Origin: Rhodospirillales bacterium
GTDB lineage: Bacteria; Pseudomonadota; Alphaproteobacteria; ATCC43930; CGMCC-115725
Direction: 5' to 3'
NCBI GenBank assembly: GCA_028288725.1
Contig: JAQGIC010000072.1
Coordinates: forward strand, 30,447 to 94,446
Length of the DNA: 64,000 bases
Part shown: one piece after another, positions 55,288-64,000 of the stretch
Layout of the letters: each line of letters opens with the position of its first letter
Position numbering within the stretch: the stretch's first letter is position 1
Notes under the pieces: generated by a model
Told to the model about the DNA's origin: nothing
Database searches by the model: none
What the model saw: the letters and a program-made list of their open reading frames with translations, nothing else
Translations under genes and position numbers: made by a program

Positions 55288-56575
55288 CGAGGACCGGATC
55301 TTCACGAACCTGTACGGCATCCATGACTGGCACCTGGCCGGCGCGCAGAAGCGCGGCGACTGGAGCGGCACCAAGGACCTGATCCTCAAGGGCCGCGACT
55401 GGCTCGTCGAGGAAATGAAAACCTCGAACCTGCGCGGCCGCGGCGGCGCCGGTTTCCCGACCGGCATGAAATGGTCGTTCATGCCCAAGGCCTCGCCGGA
55501 CGGGCGCCCCAGCTATCTCGTGGTCAATGCCGACGAGTCCGAGCCGGGAACCTGCAAGGATCGCGACATCCTGCGCCACGACCCGCATAAGCTGGTCGAG
55601 GGCTGTCTCTTGGCTTCGGTCGCGATGGGGGCGAGCGCCTGCTACATCTATATCCGCGGCGAATTCTATAACGAGGCGTCCAATCTTCAGGTCGCAATCG
55701 ACGAGGCCTATGCCGCGGGCCTGCTCGGCAAGAACGCCTGCGGCTCGGGTTATGATTTCGAGCTCTACCTGCACCGCGGCGCCGGCGCCTATATCTGCGG
55801 CGAAGAGACGGCGCTGCTGGAAAGCCTGGAGGGCCGCAAGGGCCAGCCGCGATTGAAGCCGCCGTTCCCGGCGCAATGCGGCCTCTACGGCTGCCCGACC
55901 ACGGTCAACAATGTCGAGACCATCGCGGTCGTGCCGACCATCCTGCGCCGCGGCGGCGCCTGGTTCGCCGGCTTCGGCCGCCCGAAGAACAACGGCACCA
56001 AGCTGTTCTGCATCTCGGGCCATGTGAACAAGCCCTGCACCGTCGAAGAAGAGATGGGCATTCCGCTGAAGGAGCTGATCGAGAAGCATTGCGGCGGCGT
56101 GCGCGGCGGCTGGGACAATCTGCTGGCGGTCATCCCCGGCGGTTCGTCGGTGCGCATGATCCCGAAGTCGATCTGCGATACGGTGCTGATGGATTTCGAC
56201 GCGCTGCGCGAGGTCAAGAGCGGCCTCGGCACGGCGGCGGTCATCGTCATGGACAAGTCGACCGACATCATCGCGGCGATTGCCAGGCTGGCCCACTTCT
56301 ACAAGCACGAGAGCTGCGGCCAGTGCACGCCATGTCGCGAGGGCACGGGCTGGATGTGGCGCGTGATGGAGCGGCTGGTGAAGGGCAATGCCTCGGTCGA
56401 GGAGATCGACATGCTGCTCGACGTCACCTACGAGATCGAGGGCCATACGATCTGCGCGCTGGGCGATGCCGCGGCTTGGCCGATCCAGGGCCTGATCGCG
56501 CATTTCCGTCCGGTGCTCGAAGAGCGCATCAAGACTTATCGCGCAGCGGCCGTCGCCCGCTCGCATGCGGCCTGA
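55277..56575 (+). CDS. nuoF: NADH-quinone oxidoreductase subunit F
   Basis: A 432-residue subunit that binds NADH and FMN and holds cluster N3. [16 protein letters not shown] is the FMN/NADH site, [17 protein letters not shown] the second, and [15 protein letters not shown] with the later [10 protein letters not shown] gives the four Cys of the [4Fe-4S] cluster. The ATG at 55277, with GGAG seven bases upstream, overlaps nuoE by 11 bases; an ATG at 55265 is less likely. Confidence 0.96.
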   Translation: MLRDEDRIFTNLYGIHDWHLAGAQKRGDWSGTKDLILKGRDWLVEEMKTSNLRGRGGAGFPTGMKWSFMPKASPDGRPSYLVVNADESEPGTCKDRDILRHDPHKLVEGCLLASVAMGASACYIYIRGEFYNEASNLQVAIDEAYAAGLLGKNACGSGYDFELYLHRGAGAYICGEETALLESLEGRKGQPRLKPPFPAQCGLYGCPTTVNNVETIAVVPTILRRGGAWFAGFGRPKNNGTKLFCISGHVNKPCTVEEEMGIPLKELIEKHCGGVRGGWDNLLAVIPGGSSVRMIPKSICDTVLMDFDALREVKSGLGTAAVIVMDKSTDIIAAIARLAHFYKHESCGQCTPCREGTGWMWRVMERLVKGNASVEEIDMLLDVTYEIEGHTICALGDAAAWPIQGLIAHFRPVLEERIKTYRAAAVARSHAA

Positions 56576-56584
56576 GGTCCAACC

Positions 56585-58645
56585 ATGCCGAAGCTGACCA
56601 TCAACGGCCAAGAGGTCGAGGTTCCCGCCGGAACCACCGTGCTGCAGGCGTGTCAGAGCGCCGGCATCGAAGTGCCGCATTTCTGCTTCCATGAGCGCCT
56701 GGCCATCGCGGGCAATTGCCGCATGTGCCTGGTCGAGATGGAAAAATCGCCGAAGCCGGTCGCCTCCTGCGCCATGCCGGCCGCCGACGGGCAGGTGGTC
56801 AAGACCGACAGCGCCATGGCCCAGCGCGCCCGCAAGGGCGTCATGGAATTTCTGCTGATCAACCATCCGCTGGATTGCCCGATCTGCGATCAGGGCGGCG
56901 AGTGCGACCTGCAGGACGAGGCGATGGCCTTCGGCTTCGATCGCGGCCGGTTCCAAGAGAACAAGCGCGCGGTCAAGGACAAGAATTTCGGTCCGCTGAT
57001 CAAAACCCAGATGACGCGCTGCATCCATTGCACCCGCTGCGTCCGCTTCGCGACCGACGTCGCCGGCGTGTCGGAGCTGGGCGCCACGGGCCGCGGCGAG
57101 AATATGGAGATCGGCACCTATATCGAGCATGCGCTGACCTCGGAACTGTCGGGCAACATGATCGACCTGTGCCCGGTCGGCGCGCTGACCTCGAAGCCCT
57201 ACGCCTTCGTCGCCCGGCCGTGGGAACTGCGCAAGACCGAGTCGGTCGACGTGCTGGACGCGGTCGGCGCCAACATCCGCATCGACACGCGCGGGCCGGA
57301 AGTGCTGCGCGTCCTGCCGCGCCTGCACGAAGACGTCAACGAGGAATGGCTGGGCGACAAGGGTCGCTTCGCCATCGACGGATTGATGAAGCGCCGCCTG
57401 GACAAGCCCTATGTCCGGGTCGACGGCAAGCTGACGCCGGCGAGCTGGGCCGAGGCGTTCACCGCGATCGCCGCACGGATCAAAGGCCTCGACGGATCGA
57501 AGATTGCGGGCATCGCCGGCGATCTGGTCGATGCCGAATCCATGCTGGCGCTGAAGGATCTGCTGACGGGATTGGGTTCGACCAACCTCGACTGCCGCCA
57601 GGACGGCGCCAAGCTGCCGGCCGAGCGCGCGGGCTATCTGTTCAACACCACGATCGCCGGCATCGACCAGGCCGACGTCGTGCTGTTCGTCGGTACCAAT
57701 CCGCGTCTCGAGGCGCCGCTGATCAACGCGCGCTTCCGCAAGCGCTATCTCATGGGCGGCTTCAAGGCCGCCGCGATCGGCCCGTCGCTGGACCTGACCT
57801 TCCCGGTCGTCCAGCTGGGCGAGGGGCCGGAAGTGCTGGCCGACTTGGCCGACGGCAACCACACCTGGATCGAGACGCTGAAGGGCGCCAAGCATCCGAT
57901 GATCGTGGTCGGGCAGGGCGCCCTGGCGCGCGAGGATGGAGCCGCCGTGCTGGCGCTGGCGCACAGGCTGGCCGACGCCGCCGGCGTGGTGCGCGACGGC
58001 TGGAACGGCTTCAACGTGCTGCATACCGCCGCCGCCCGCGTCGGCGGCCTGGAGCTGGGCTTCGTGCCGGGTGCCGGCGGCCGCGATGTCGCGGGTATTC
58101 TCGACGGTGCCGGGTCGGGTTCGATCGAAGTGGTCTATCTGCTGGGCGCCGACGAGATCGATACGTCGAAGCTGGGCAAGGCCTTCGTGATCTATCAGGG
58201 CCATCACGGCGATGCGGGCGCGGCCCGGGCCGACGTGGTGCTGCCGGGCGCCGCCTATACCGAGAAGAACGGCACCTATGTCAATACCGAGGGCCGCGTG
58301 CAGCTGGGGCGGCTCGCGACCTTCCCGCCGGGCGAGGCGCGCGAGGATTGGAAGATCCTGCGGGCCCTGTCGGATCCGCTCGGCCATAAGCTGCCCTACG
58401 ACAATCTGGCGCAGCTGCGCCAACGCCTGATCGAGGTCAATCCGCGCTTCGCCCATGTCGACGAGGTCGTGCCGGCCGACTGGGTCGCGTTCGGCGCCGC
58501 CGGGCCGACCGGCGCCGGCCCGTTCGTCTATCCGATCGAGAACTATTACATGACCGATCCGGTCAGCCGGTCGTCGCCGACCATGGCGGCCTGCACCGAG
58601 TCGCTTCGCGCAACCGTCAGCCAGAAGACGGGCACAAATGGCTAA
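56585..58645 (+). CDS. nuoG: NADH-quinone oxidoreductase subunit G
   Basis: A 686-residue iron-sulfur subunit of alphaproteobacterial (mitochondrial NDUFS1-like) length, shorter than the E. coli form. The N-terminal ferredoxin domain (Cys in [21 protein letters not shown]) binds N1b. [19 protein letters not shown] is the His-plus-three-Cys cluster N5, and [12 protein letters not shown] with [14 protein letters not shown] gives N4. The rest is a molybdopterin-type domain without its cofactor. It starts nine bases after nuoF and overlaps nuoH by eight. Confidence 0.96.
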   Translation: MPKLTINGQEVEVPAGTTVLQACQSAGIEVPHFCFHERLAIAGNCRMCLVEMEKSPKPVASCAMPAADGQVVKTDSAMAQRARKGVMEFLLINHPLDCPICDQGGECDLQDEAMAFGFDRGRFQENKRAVKDKNFGPLIKTQMTRCIHCTRCVRFATDVAGVSELGATGRGENMEIGTYIEHALTSELSGNMIDLCPVGALTSKPYAFVARPWELRKTESVDVLDAVGANIRIDTRGPEVLRVLPRLHEDVNEEWLGDKGRFAIDGLMKRRLDKPYVRVDGKLTPASWAEAFTAIAARIKGLDGSKIAGIAGDLVDAESMLALKDLLTGLGSTNLDCRQDGAKLPAERAGYLFNTTIAGIDQADVVLFVGTNPRLEAPLINARFRKRYLMGGFKAAAIGPSLDLTFPVVQLGEGPEVLADLADGNHTWIETLKGAKHPMIVVGQGALAREDGAAVLALAHRLADAAGVVRDGWNGFNVLHTAAARVGGLELGFVPGAGGRDVAGILDGAGSGSIEVVYLLGADEIDTSKLGKAFVIYQGHHGDAGAARADVVLPGAAYTEKNGTYVNTEGRVQLGRLATFPPGEAREDWKILRALSDPLGHKLPYDNLAQLRQRLIEVNPRFAHVDEVVPADWVAFGAAGPTGAGPFVYPIENYYMTDPVSRSSPTMAACTESLRATVSQKTGTNG

Positions 58646-59684
58646 TTTCCTGACGGATTATCTCATCCCGTTCGCCTGGATCCTGGGCGGCATCATTCTG
58701 ACCGTCGCCTGTCTGATGGGCGGCATGGCGTATTTGACGCTGTTCGAGCGCAAGGTACTGGCCAAGATCCAGCTGCGCATCGGCCCGAACATCGTGGGTC
58801 CCTTCGGCCTGTTGCAGCCGATAGCCGACGGTCTGAAGCTGCTCACCAAGGAAACCATCATCCCGAGCGGCGCCAACCGCGCGGTGTTCATCCTGGCACC
58901 GATGATGACCTTCATCCTGGCGCTCACGGCCTGGGCGGTCATTCCGTTCAACCAGTACATGGTGCTGGCGAACATCAACGTCGGCGTGCTGTTCCTGTTC
59001 GCGATCTCGTCGCTGGGCGTCTACGGCATCATCATGGCGGGTTGGGCGTCCAACTCGAAATACGCCTTCCTGGGCTCGCTCCGTGCCGCGGCGCAGATGG
59101 TGTCCTACGAGGTCTCGATGGGCCTGGTGCTGGTGACCGTGCTCTTGTGCGCCGGTTCGCTCAACCTGTCGCAGATCGTGCTGGCCCAGTCCCACGGCTG
59201 GTTCGGCGTCTCGTGGCTGCCCGGCTGGTACGTCCTGCCGCTGGCGCCGATGGCGGTCGTATTCTTCGTGTCGGGTCTGGCGGAGACCAACCGCTCGCCG
59301 TTCGATCTGGTCGAAGGCGAATCCGAGCTGGTCGGCGGCTATTTCGTCGAGTATTCCTCGATGACCTTCGCGCTGTTCTATCTGGGCGAATACATGAACA
59401 TGATCCTGGTCAGCGCCATGACCAGCATCCTGTTCCTGGGCGGCTGGCTGCCGCCGCTGAATATCGAGATTTTGAACTCGCCCTATCTCGGCCCGATCTG
59501 GTTCGTGCTGAAGACGATCTTCGTGCTGTTCTGCTTCATCTGGGTCCGCGGTTCGTTCCCGCGCTTCCGGTATGACCAGCTGATGCGCCTGGGCTGGAAG
59601 ATATTCCTGCCGCTGTCGCTGGGCTATCTGCTGCTCGTGGCGTTCGTGCTGGTCTATATGGGTTGGCTGCCGAAGGTCGCCTGA
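58638..59684 (+). CDS. nuoH: NADH-quinone oxidoreductase subunit H
   Basis: A 348-residue membrane subunit (eight segments) at the junction of the two arms; it forms the mouth of the quinone channel. [33 protein letters not shown] (loop 1) and [27 protein letters not shown] (loop 3, with the conserved Glu residues) are intact. A 157-base gap follows, the largest gap in the operon. Confidence 0.96.
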   Translation: MANFLTDYLIPFAWILGGIILTVACLMGGMAYLTLFERKVLAKIQLRIGPNIVGPFGLLQPIADGLKLLTKETIIPSGANRAVFILAPMMTFILALTAWAVIPFNQYMVLANINVGVLFLFAISSLGVYGIIMAGWASNSKYAFLGSLRAAAQMVSYEVSMGLVLVTVLLCAGSLNLSQIVLAQSHGWFGVSWLPGWYVLPLAPMAVVFFVSGLAETNRSPFDLVEGESELVGGYFVEYSSMTFALFYLGEYMNMILVSAMTSILFLGGWLPPLNIEILNSPYLGPIWFVLKTIFVLFCFIWVRGSFPRFRYDQLMRLGWKIFLPLSLGYLLLVAFVLVYMGWLPKVA

Positions 59685-59736
59685 CCGAACGCTGTCGGTT
59701 TGAAATTCGGGTGCGCTTCGGCGGTCGGGACTGGCA

Positions 59737-59750
59737 GGGGAAATTTCCCC
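59737..59750. promoter_or_regulatory. Exact 14-base palindrome in the nuoH-nuoI gap
   Basis: GGGGAAATTTCCCC is a perfect palindrome 52 bases after nuoH. It precedes a possible internal promoter at 59765-59792. It may be a protein-binding site or a small RNA hairpin. Confidence 0.45.
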
Positions 59751-59764
59751 GCACGTGCCGTACC

Positions 59765-59792
59765 TTGCCAATGAGGCGCCGCCCTGTATGGT
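59765..59792 (+). promoter_or_regulatory. Possible internal promoter for nuoI-M
   Basis: TTGCCA (59765-59770), a 16-base spacer and TATGGT (59787-59792) lie about 50 bases before the nuoI ATG. The match is moderate. Together with the palindrome and the unusual gap it suggests a second transcription start inside the operon. Confidence 0.35.
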
Positions 59793-59841
59793 ACGCGCGA
59801 TTCCGCTCAGGCTTTGCGGTTTTCGGGAAGGGATTAAAGCG

Positions 59842-60330
59842 ATGGCGTTCATCGACCGCGGGGCTCGGAGCTTTCTCCTCTGGGAGTTGCTTTCCGGCAT
59901 GGCGCTGAGCTTCAGCTATATGTTCAAGAAGCCCGTGACCGTGAACTACCCTTATGAAAAGGGACCGCTCAGCCCGCGTTTCCGTGGCGAGCATGCATTG
60001 CGCCGCTACGCCAACGGCGAAGAGCGCTGTATCGCGTGCAAGCTGTGCGAAGCGGTCTGCCCGGCGCTCGCCATCACGATCGAGGCCGAGCCGCGCGACG
60101 ACGGCAGCCGCCGCACGACGCGCTACGACATCGACATGACGAAATGCATCTATTGCGGCCTGTGCCAGGAGGCCTGCCCGGTCGATGCCATCGTCGAAGG
60201 CCCGAATTTCGAATTCGCGACGGAGACGCGCGAGGAGCTGTTCTACAACAAGGAAAAGCTGCTCTCGAACGGCGACCGCTGGGAATATGAGATCGCCCAA
60301 AACCTGTTGGCCGATGCGCCGTATCGCTGA
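59842..60330 (+). CDS. nuoI: NADH-quinone oxidoreductase subunit I
   Basis: A 162-residue subunit with two [4Fe-4S] clusters, N6a and N6b, on the way to NuoB. The two ferredoxin motifs are [16 protein letters not shown] and [16 protein letters not shown]. The opening [20 protein letters not shown] and the [16 protein letters not shown] segment are as in mitochondrial TYKY homologues. The ATG at 59842 with AAGGGA upstream fits the family; a 29-residue longer frame does not. Confidence 0.96.
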   Translation: MAFIDRGARSFLLWELLSGMALSFSYMFKKPVTVNYPYEKGPLSPRFRGEHALRRYANGEERCIACKLCEAVCPALAITIEAEPRDDGSRRTTRYDIDMTKCIYCGLCQEACPVDAIVEGPNFEFATETREELFYNKEKLLSNGDRWEYEIAQNLLADAPYR

Positions 60331-60375
60331 GGCTGGAACCGCCATGCAAAATCGTCTGACCTTCGGAGAGCGGGC

Positions 60376-60990
60376 ATGATCCTCTCGGCCCTGGCCTTCT
60401 ATCTCTTCGCCGGCATCGCCGTGCTGTCCGGCCTGATGGTCATCACGGCGCGCAACCCCGTGCATTCCGTGCTGTTCCTGATCCTGGCCTTCTTCAATGC
60501 CGCCGGATTGTTCGTGCTGCTGGGCGCCGAATTCCTGGCGATGATCCTGGTGGTCGTCTATGTCGGCGCGGTCGCCGTGCTGTTCCTGTTCGTCGTCATG
60601 ATGCTCGACATCAATTTCGCCGCACTGCGCCGCGGCATCCGGCAACATTTGGCGCTGGGGCTCGCGGTCGGCATCGTGCTCCTGGCCGAGCTGGTCATCG
60701 TGGTCGGCGCCTGGGCCGTGGCGCCGGAAGTGGCGGCCCATACCGCCCCGATCGTGAACTCGGCCGTGACCGCGACCAATACCCAGGCGTTGGGCGCGAT
60801 CCTCTATACCCGCTATATCTACGCGTTCGAGGGCTCGGGCCTGATCCTGCTGGTCGCCATGATCGGCGCGATCGTGCTTACGCACCGCGCGCGCGCCGGC
60901 GTGCGCCGCCAGGTGATATCCAAGCAGATCAGCCGTTCGCGGGCCGAGACGATCGAAGTCGTCAAGGTTCCGACCGGCCACGGCATCTGA
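60376..60990 (+). CDS. nuoJ: NADH-quinone oxidoreductase subunit J
   Basis: A 204-residue membrane subunit with five segments. [53 protein letters not shown] is the conserved core with the Glu and Tyr of the proton path. The C-terminal 35 residues are basic and lie outside the membrane. It starts 45 bases after nuoI and ends 25 bases before nuoK. Confidence 0.95.
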   Translation: MILSALAFYLFAGIAVLSGLMVITARNPVHSVLFLILAFFNAAGLFVLLGAEFLAMILVVVYVGAVAVLFLFVVMMLDINFAALRRGIRQHLALGLAVGIVLLAELVIVVGAWAVAPEVAAHTAPIVNSAVTATNTQALGAILYTRYIYAFEGSGLILLVAMIGAIVLTHRARAGVRRQVISKQISRSRAETIEVVKVPTGHGI

Positions 60991-61015
60991 GCGCCAACGA
61001 GAAGGAATGGATGCC

Positions 61016-61324
61016 ATGGAAATCGGTCTCGCCCATTACCTGATCGTGGCGGCGCTGCTGTTCACGCTCGGGATCTTCGGAATTTTCCTCAATCGCCGGA
61101 ACGTCATCATCATCCTGATGTCGATCGAGCTGATGCTGCTCGCCGTGAACATCAATTTCGTGGCGTTCTCCAGCTTCTTGGGCGACCTCACCGGCCAGGT
61201 GTTCGCCATGTTCGTGTTGACCGTCGCCGCCGCCGAGGCGGCGATCGGTCTCGCCATCCTGGTCGTCTATTTCCGAAACCGCGGCACGATCGCGGTTGAG
61301 GACATCAACCTGATGAGGGGCTAG
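61016..61324 (+). CDS. nuoK: NADH-quinone oxidoreductase subunit K
   Basis: A 102-residue subunit with three membrane segments. The two conserved membrane Glu residues lie in [18 protein letters not shown] and [18 protein letters not shown], both part of the proton channel. I chose the ATG at 61016 because AGAAGGA lies nine bases before it; an ATG at 61007 lies directly on the ribosome site. Confidence 0.96.
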   Translation: MEIGLAHYLIVAALLFTLGIFGIFLNRRNVIIILMSIELMLLAVNINFVAFSSFLGDLTGQVFAMFVLTVAAAEAAIGLAILVVYFRNRGTIAVEDINLMRG

Positions 61325-61330
61325 GGCCCT

Positions 61331-63259
61331 ATGGCAACCGCCATCGTATTTCTGCCGCTGATCGCGGCGATCATCGTCGGTCTGTTCGGGCGCACGCTCG
61401 GCGACCGCGCCTCGCAGCTCATCACCACCGGCGCGGTGCTGGTCTCGGCAATCCTGTCGGTGCTGGTGTTCAAGGATGTGGCGCTCGATCACCACACCTC
61501 GACCGTCACGCTCTTGAAGTGGATCGACACCGGCCCGCTCACGGTCGATTGGGCGATCCGGCTCGATACGCTGACCGCAGTCATGCTGCTCGTGGTCAAC
61601 GGCGTGTCGTCGATGGTCCATGTCTATTCGATCGGCTACATGTCGCACGACCATTCCAAGCCGCGCTTCATGGCCTATCTGTCGCTGTTCACCTTCGCCA
61701 TGCTGATGCTGGTGACCGCAGACAACCTGGTGCAGATGTTCTTCGGCTGGGAGGGCGTCGGCGTCGCCTCGTACCTGCTGATCGGCTTCTGGTACGATCG
61801 CCCGTCCGCCAACGCGGCGGCGATCAAGGCATTCGTCGTCAACCGGGTCGGCGATTTCGGCTTCTCGCTCGGCATCTTCGCGACCTTCTTCATGTTCGGC
61901 ACGCTGCAGTTCGATCAGGTCTTCGCCGCGGTGCCGGGCGCCGTCGGCAAGACCTTCGAGTTCCTGGGCTATCATGTCGACGCGTTGACCTGCACCTCGA
62001 TCCTGCTGTTCATCGGCGCCATGGGCAAATCGGCCCAGCTGGGTCTGCACACGTGGCTGCCGGACGCGATGGAGGGCCCGACCCCGGTCTCCGCCCTCAT
62101 CCATGCGGCCACCATGGTGACCGCCGGCGTGTTCATGCTGTGCCGCTTGTCGCCGATGCTGGAATATTCGCAAGACGCGCTGAACGTGGTCGTCGTGATC
62201 GGCGGCACCACGGCGATCTTCGCGGCCTCGGTCGGCATGGCGCAGAACGATATCAAGCGCGTCATCGCGTACTCGACCTGCAGCCAGCTCGGCTACATGT
62301 TCTTCGCCGCCGGCGTCTCGGCCTATCCGGCCGCGATGTTCCATCTGGCGACCCATGCCTCGTTCAAGGCACTGCTGTTCCTCGGCGCCGGCTCGGTCAT
62401 CCACGCCATGTCCGGCGAGCAGGACATGCGCAAGATGGGCGGGCTGTGGAAGCTGATCCCGGTCACCTATGTGCTGATGTGGATCGGCAACCTGGCGCTC
62501 GCCGGCATCCCGCCCTTCGCCGGCTACTTCTCCAAGGATGCGATCCTGGAGGCGGCCTACGCCGCCGGCACGCCGGTCGGCTATTACGCCTATTGGCTGG
62601 GCATCGCGGCGGCATTCCTCACCAGCTTCTATTCCTGGCGCCTGCTGTTCATGACCTTCCACGGCAAGTCGCGCGCCGATCATCACACGCTGGAACATGT
62701 GCATGAATCGCCATCGGTGATGGTCGTGCCGCTCGTCGTGCTGGCACTGGGCGCGATCTTCGCCGGCTGGATCGGCGTCGATCATTTCATCGGCGAGGAC
62801 ATGGGCGAGTTCTGGGGCAAGTCGATCCTGATGCTCGACACTCACCAGGGACTGGCGCACCGCGACGAGATCCCGCCGCTGATGAGCTACATGGCGCTCA
62901 TCGTCGGCGTTGCCGGCATCGTGCTCGCCTGGATCTTCTACGTGGTCTCCCCCGGTCTGCCGGGCGCCTTCACCAAGGCGGCGAAGACGCTGTACGAGGC
63001 CTGCCTCAACAAATGGTACTTCGACGAGATCTACGACTTCCTGATCGTCAAGCCGTCGATGTGGCTGGGTTGGGGCCTGTGGAAGGGCGGTGACGGCATG
63101 ATCATCGACGGGCTCGGCCCCGATGGCGTGGCGGCGGTGACCCGCGGTCTGTCGCGGCGGGCCAGCCGCCTGCAGACCGGCTATGTCTACCATTACGCGT
63201 TCGCGATGCTCATAGGCGTGCTGTGCCTTGTGTCGTGGTACCTTCTGTCTCAGCGGTGA
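61331..63259 (+). CDS. nuoL: NADH-quinone oxidoreductase subunit L
   Basis: A 642-residue antiporter-like proton-pumping subunit with about 15-16 membrane segments and the long lateral helix near its end. [32 protein letters not shown] (Glu of the channel), [32 protein letters not shown] (Lys) and [17 protein letters not shown] are diagnostic. It begins six bases after nuoK and ends seven bases before nuoM. Confidence 0.97.
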   Translation: MATAIVFLPLIAAIIVGLFGRTLGDRASQLITTGAVLVSAILSVLVFKDVALDHHTSTVTLLKWIDTGPLTVDWAIRLDTLTAVMLLVVNGVSSMVHVYSIGYMSHDHSKPRFMAYLSLFTFAMLMLVTADNLVQMFFGWEGVGVASYLLIGFWYDRPSANAAAIKAFVVNRVGDFGFSLGIFATFFMFGTLQFDQVFAAVPGAVGKTFEFLGYHVDALTCTSILLFIGAMGKSAQLGLHTWLPDAMEGPTPVSALIHAATMVTAGVFMLCRLSPMLEYSQDALNVVVVIGGTTAIFAASVGMAQNDIKRVIAYSTCSQLGYMFFAAGVSAYPAAMFHLATHASFKALLFLGAGSVIHAMSGEQDMRKMGGLWKLIPVTYVLMWIGNLALAGIPPFAGYFSKDAILEAAYAAGTPVGYYAYWLGIAAAFLTSFYSWRLLFMTFHGKSRADHHTLEHVHESPSVMVVPLVVLALGAIFAGWIGVDHFIGEDMGEFWGKSILMLDTHQGLAHRDEIPPLMSYMALIVGVAGIVLAWIFYVVSPGLPGAFTKAAKTLYEACLNKWYFDEIYDFLIVKPSMWLGWGLWKGGDGMIIDGLGPDGVAAVTRGLSRRASRLQTGYVYHYAFAMLIGVLCLVSWYLLSQR

Positions 63260-63266
63260 GGATTTG

Positions 63267-64000
63267 ATGAGCAACTGGCCGCTCCTGTCGCTGGTCACCT
63301 TCCTGCCGTTGGTGGGCGGGTTCTTCATCCTGATGCTGCGCGGCGAGGAGACACTCGTAGCGCGCAATGCCCGATGGATCGCGCTTTGGACCTCGCTGAT
63401 CACCTTCGCGCTCTCGATCCCGCTCTGGACCGGCTTCGACGCCAAGAGCGCCGATTTCCAGTTCGTCGAGCGGGCCGAATGGATGCCCAGCCTCCATATC
63501 GCCTACCACATGGGGATCGACGGCATTTCGCTGTTCTTCGTGCTGCTGTCGACCTTCCTGACGCCGCTCTGCATCCTCGCCTCGTGGGAGGCGGTGCATA
63601 ACCGCGTCAAGGAATACATGCTCGCTTTCCTCATCCTGGAAACGATGATGGTCGGCATGTTCTGCGCGCTCGATCTGATGGTGTTCTACATCTTCTTCGA
63701 GGCCGTGCTGATCCCGATGTTCCTGATCATCGGCATCTGGGGCGGGGCCAACAGGATCTACGCGGCGTTCAAGTTCTTCCTCTACACGCTGCTCGGTTCA
63801 GTGGTGATGCTGGCCGCCATCCTGGCCATGATCGGCATCGCCCATACCTCGTCGATCCCGGCCCTGATGGCCTACAACTTTTCCCCGCCGGTGCAGACCT
63901 GGCTGTGGCTGGCGTTCTTCGCCTCGTTCGCGGTCAAGCTGCCCATGTGGCCGGTGCACACCTGGCTGCCCGACGCCCACGTGGAGGCGCCGACGGCCGG
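63267..64000 (+). CDS. nuoM: NADH-quinone oxidoreductase subunit M, 5' part
   Basis: The first 244 codons or so of the second antiporter-like pump subunit; the frame is open to the right edge, so the gene is cut by the window. It begins [18 protein letters not shown]. Conserved parts are [47 protein letters not shown] (with the channel Glu) and [25 protein letters not shown]. nuoN is expected to follow outside. Confidence 0.96.
   Translation, partial: MSNWPLLSLVTFLPLVGGFFILMLRGEETLVARNARWIALWTSLITFALSIPLWTGFDAKSADFQFVERAEWMPSLHIAYHMGIDGISLFFVLLSTFLTPLCILASWEAVHNRVKEYMLAFLILETMMVGMFCALDLMVFYIFFEAVLIPMFLIIGIWGGANRIYAAFKFFLYTLLGSVVMLAAILAMIGIAHTSSIPALMAYNFSPPVQTWLWLAFFASFAVKLPMWPVHTWLPDAHVEAPTA

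Noticed and set aside
55247..58456. Open frame of 1069 codons on the minus strand across nuoE, nuoF and nuoG
   Set aside because: It is a high-GC shadow of strongly conserved genes on the plus strand, rich in Arg, Asp, Gly and Gln, with no family resemblance. The long frames at 1784-3562, 40788-42602, 47313-49658 and 60962-63445 are rejected for the same reason.

Overview
The window is 64 kb of GC-rich chromosomal DNA from an alphaproteobacterium. The order tig-clpP-clpX-lon-hup followed by a 13-gene nuo operon, the glnBA pair, the protein sequences and the TTGAC-type promoters fit the order Rhodospirillales best. The genus cannot be told from the sequence. I see no phage, insertion sequence, plasmid or CRISPR array. 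Mobile-like DNA is limited to small palindromic repeats.

Left part (1-14.5 kb). Two convergent genes encode Tat-exported proteins: a beta-propeller lactonase (372-1613) and a flavoprotein oxidase of the berberine-bridge type with both covalent-FAD residues (1766-3439). Their upstream regions share a 38-base block identical at 31 positions, made of two 14-base dyads spaced 20 bases apart. This suggests a co-regulated periplasmic route from sugar to lactone to aldonate. Next come the decayed remains of a LivK-type binding-protein gene, a VOC and SDR pair, an operon of permuted ATP-grasp, alpha-E and leucyl/arginyl-tRNA-protein transferase genes, an RDD protein, MotB with a five-residue repeat linker, an MscS channel with a cyclic-nucleotide-binding domain, and the reverse transsulfuration pair cbs and cystathionine gamma-lyase.

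Middle part (14.7-43 kb). A MarR regulator heads a tripartite efflux operon (emrA, emrB, tolC-like). An orphan branched-chain amino-acid type binding protein, aroA, a stand-alone RAM-domain protein and a DEAD-box helicase follow. Then come a hydrolase and Bcr/CflA transporter pair, a Na/Pi cotransporter, parE with GNAT and HAD genes, a thioesterase, an RlpA-like protein, several small exported or unknown proteins, glnB-glnA behind a good sigma-54 promoter, an aminotransferase, tRNA-His, an acyltransferase, an HpcH/HpaI aldolase, the NAD(P)HX repair enzyme and an orphan AceE/transketolase-like enzyme.

Right part (43.2-64 kb). tRNA-Leu, trigger factor, ClpP, ClpX, Lon and HU form a protein quality-control and nucleoid block. 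tRNA-Val, a small unknown protein, a nested inverted-repeat element and tRNA-Asp follow. The respiratory complex I operon nuoA to nuoM then runs off the right edge, with nuoM incomplete.

The most interesting items are the oxidase/lactonase pair with its duplicated operator, the ATP-grasp/alpha-E/transferase operon, the nested repeat between two tRNA genes, and several unassigned operator-like repeats.
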